From Rivibacter subsaxonicus (GTDB lineage: Bacteria > Pseudomonadota > Gammaproteobacteria > Burkholderiales > Burkholderiaceae_C): a stretch of 64,000 nucleotides of DNA. The stretch's first letter is position 1. Each line of letters begins with the position of its first letter. The notes beneath the pieces were generated by a model. It searched no databases and was not told the DNA's origin. It saw nothing but the letters and a program-made list of their open reading frames with translations. The position numbers and the translations under genes were made by a program. The stretch is from NCBI RefSeq assembly GCF_004217215.1, contig NZ_SHKP01000004.1:962829-1026828 (forward strand), in the 5' to 3' direction. Positions 63,586 through 64,000 of this stretch are shown here, one piece after another.

Positions 63586-64000
63586 TCAGGCGGGCGGCTT
63601 CTCGGCGACTTCCTTGAGCTTGTTCAGCCCGGCCTCGAAGTCTGGCCCGATCATGCGGTCGGCGAACGGCGCCATCCAGCGGAACATCGGGTTCTTGCCC
63701 ATGTCGCCGTTCATCTCCCAGATCACGGTGGTGCCACCGCTGGCGTTGGGGCTGAAGCGGAAGTCGCCGCGGCTGGTGGTGCCGAAGTCGGGGAAGAACA
63801 GGTCGTAGCCGAGCCGGCGGCCGGGCTCGGCGGTGGTGAAGCTCATGCGGCCGTCGCCCTCGCTCTTGCTCTGCCACTCCCAGACCGCGCCGCTGCCGCT
63901 GTTCGGGCCGCTGTAGCGGATCTGCATGTTCGGGTCGCGCTGGTTCCAGACGCTCCAGCGCTTCCATTCGCGCGGATCGGAGACCAGCGCGTAGAGGCGA
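63586..64000 (-). CDS. SRPBCC-family protein, 5' end beyond the window
   Basis: The C-terminal 137 residues of a START-like (polyketide cyclase/SRPBCC) protein. LYALVSDPREWKRWS is the opening helix-grip segment, and WEWQSKSEGDGRMSF and GKNPMFRWMAPF follow. The reading frame runs off the right edge, so the start codon is not visible. Function is unknown. Confidence 0.85.
   Translation of the reverse strand, partial: RLYALVSDPREWKRWSVWNQRDPNMQIRYSGPNSGSGAVWEWQSKSEGDGRMSFTTAEPGRRLGYDLFFPDFGTTSRGDFRFSPNASGGTTVIWEMNGDMGKNPMFRWMAPFADRMIGPDFEAGLNKLKEVAEKPPA

Overview
The window is most of a photosynthesis gene cluster (PGC) plus about 31 kb of ordinary chromosome from a purple, bacteriochlorophyll a-producing betaproteobacterium. 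The evidence is high GC content, an acsF-type aerobic cyclase, the PpaA/PpsR regulator pair, a pufBA-L-M-C reaction-centre operon, and housekeeping neighbours typical of Burkholderiales. A Rubrivivax/Leptothrix-like lineage fits best. This is inferred from gene order and protein sequence, since no rRNA gene is present.

1-9 kb (+ strand): the 3' end of bchC, then bchX-bchY-bchZ (chlorophyllide a reductase), running into puf: LH1 beta (pufB), an extra beta-like gene that lacks the bacteriochlorophyll-binding histidine, LH1 alpha (pufA), reaction-centre L and M, and a tetraheme cytochrome subunit (pufC) with an added OmpA-like C-terminal domain. 9-11.7 kb: three genes with no obvious photosynthetic role (a MoaD/ThiS-like carrier, a BNR-repeat protein, a DEAD-box helicase) separate puf from the rest. 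11.8-26.4 kb (- strand): one long bchF-N-B-H-L-M-lhaA-puhA-B-C-acsF-puhE unit, covering protochlorophyllide reductase, Mg-chelatase H, methyltransferase, cyclase, RC-H and assembly factors. 26.4-32.6 kb (+ strand): ppaA/aerR and ppsR (antirepressor and repressor), then bchG-pucC/bch2-bchP, then tspO and a small membrane protein. PpsR-like boxes overlap the promoters of bchF and bchG.

33.4-64 kb holds general genes: yicC; a Ser/Thr kinase and PP2C phosphatase pair; rph-rdgB-hemW-truncated globin; smr-radC; slpA-ispH; serS followed by tRNA-Ser(CGA); an FAD monooxygenase; sulfite dehydrogenase sorAB; an FMN reductase; an aminopeptidase P; NDH-2 coupled to a TAXI-type membrane protein; an EAL phosphodiesterase; rarD; an FKBP; an acyl-CoA ligase; a CNNM/CorC-type protein; a GNAT; an EF-hand protein; a two-gene chromate transporter; an Hsp70-like protein; a thioesterase; a secreted coiled-coil protein; and a truncated SRPBCC gene at the right edge. 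No carotenoid genes, bchD/bchI, bchE, LH2 (puc) genes, insertion sequences or CRISPR arrays were seen.

Together the PGC genes make bacteriochlorophyll a from Mg-protoporphyrin under oxic conditions (acsF), assemble the RC-LH1 complex (puhB, puhC, puhE, lhaA, pucC/bch2) and place the pathway under redox and cobalamin-linked PpsR/PpaA control. The most unusual items are the histidine-less beta-like polypeptide inside puf and the OmpA-tailed reaction-centre cytochrome.
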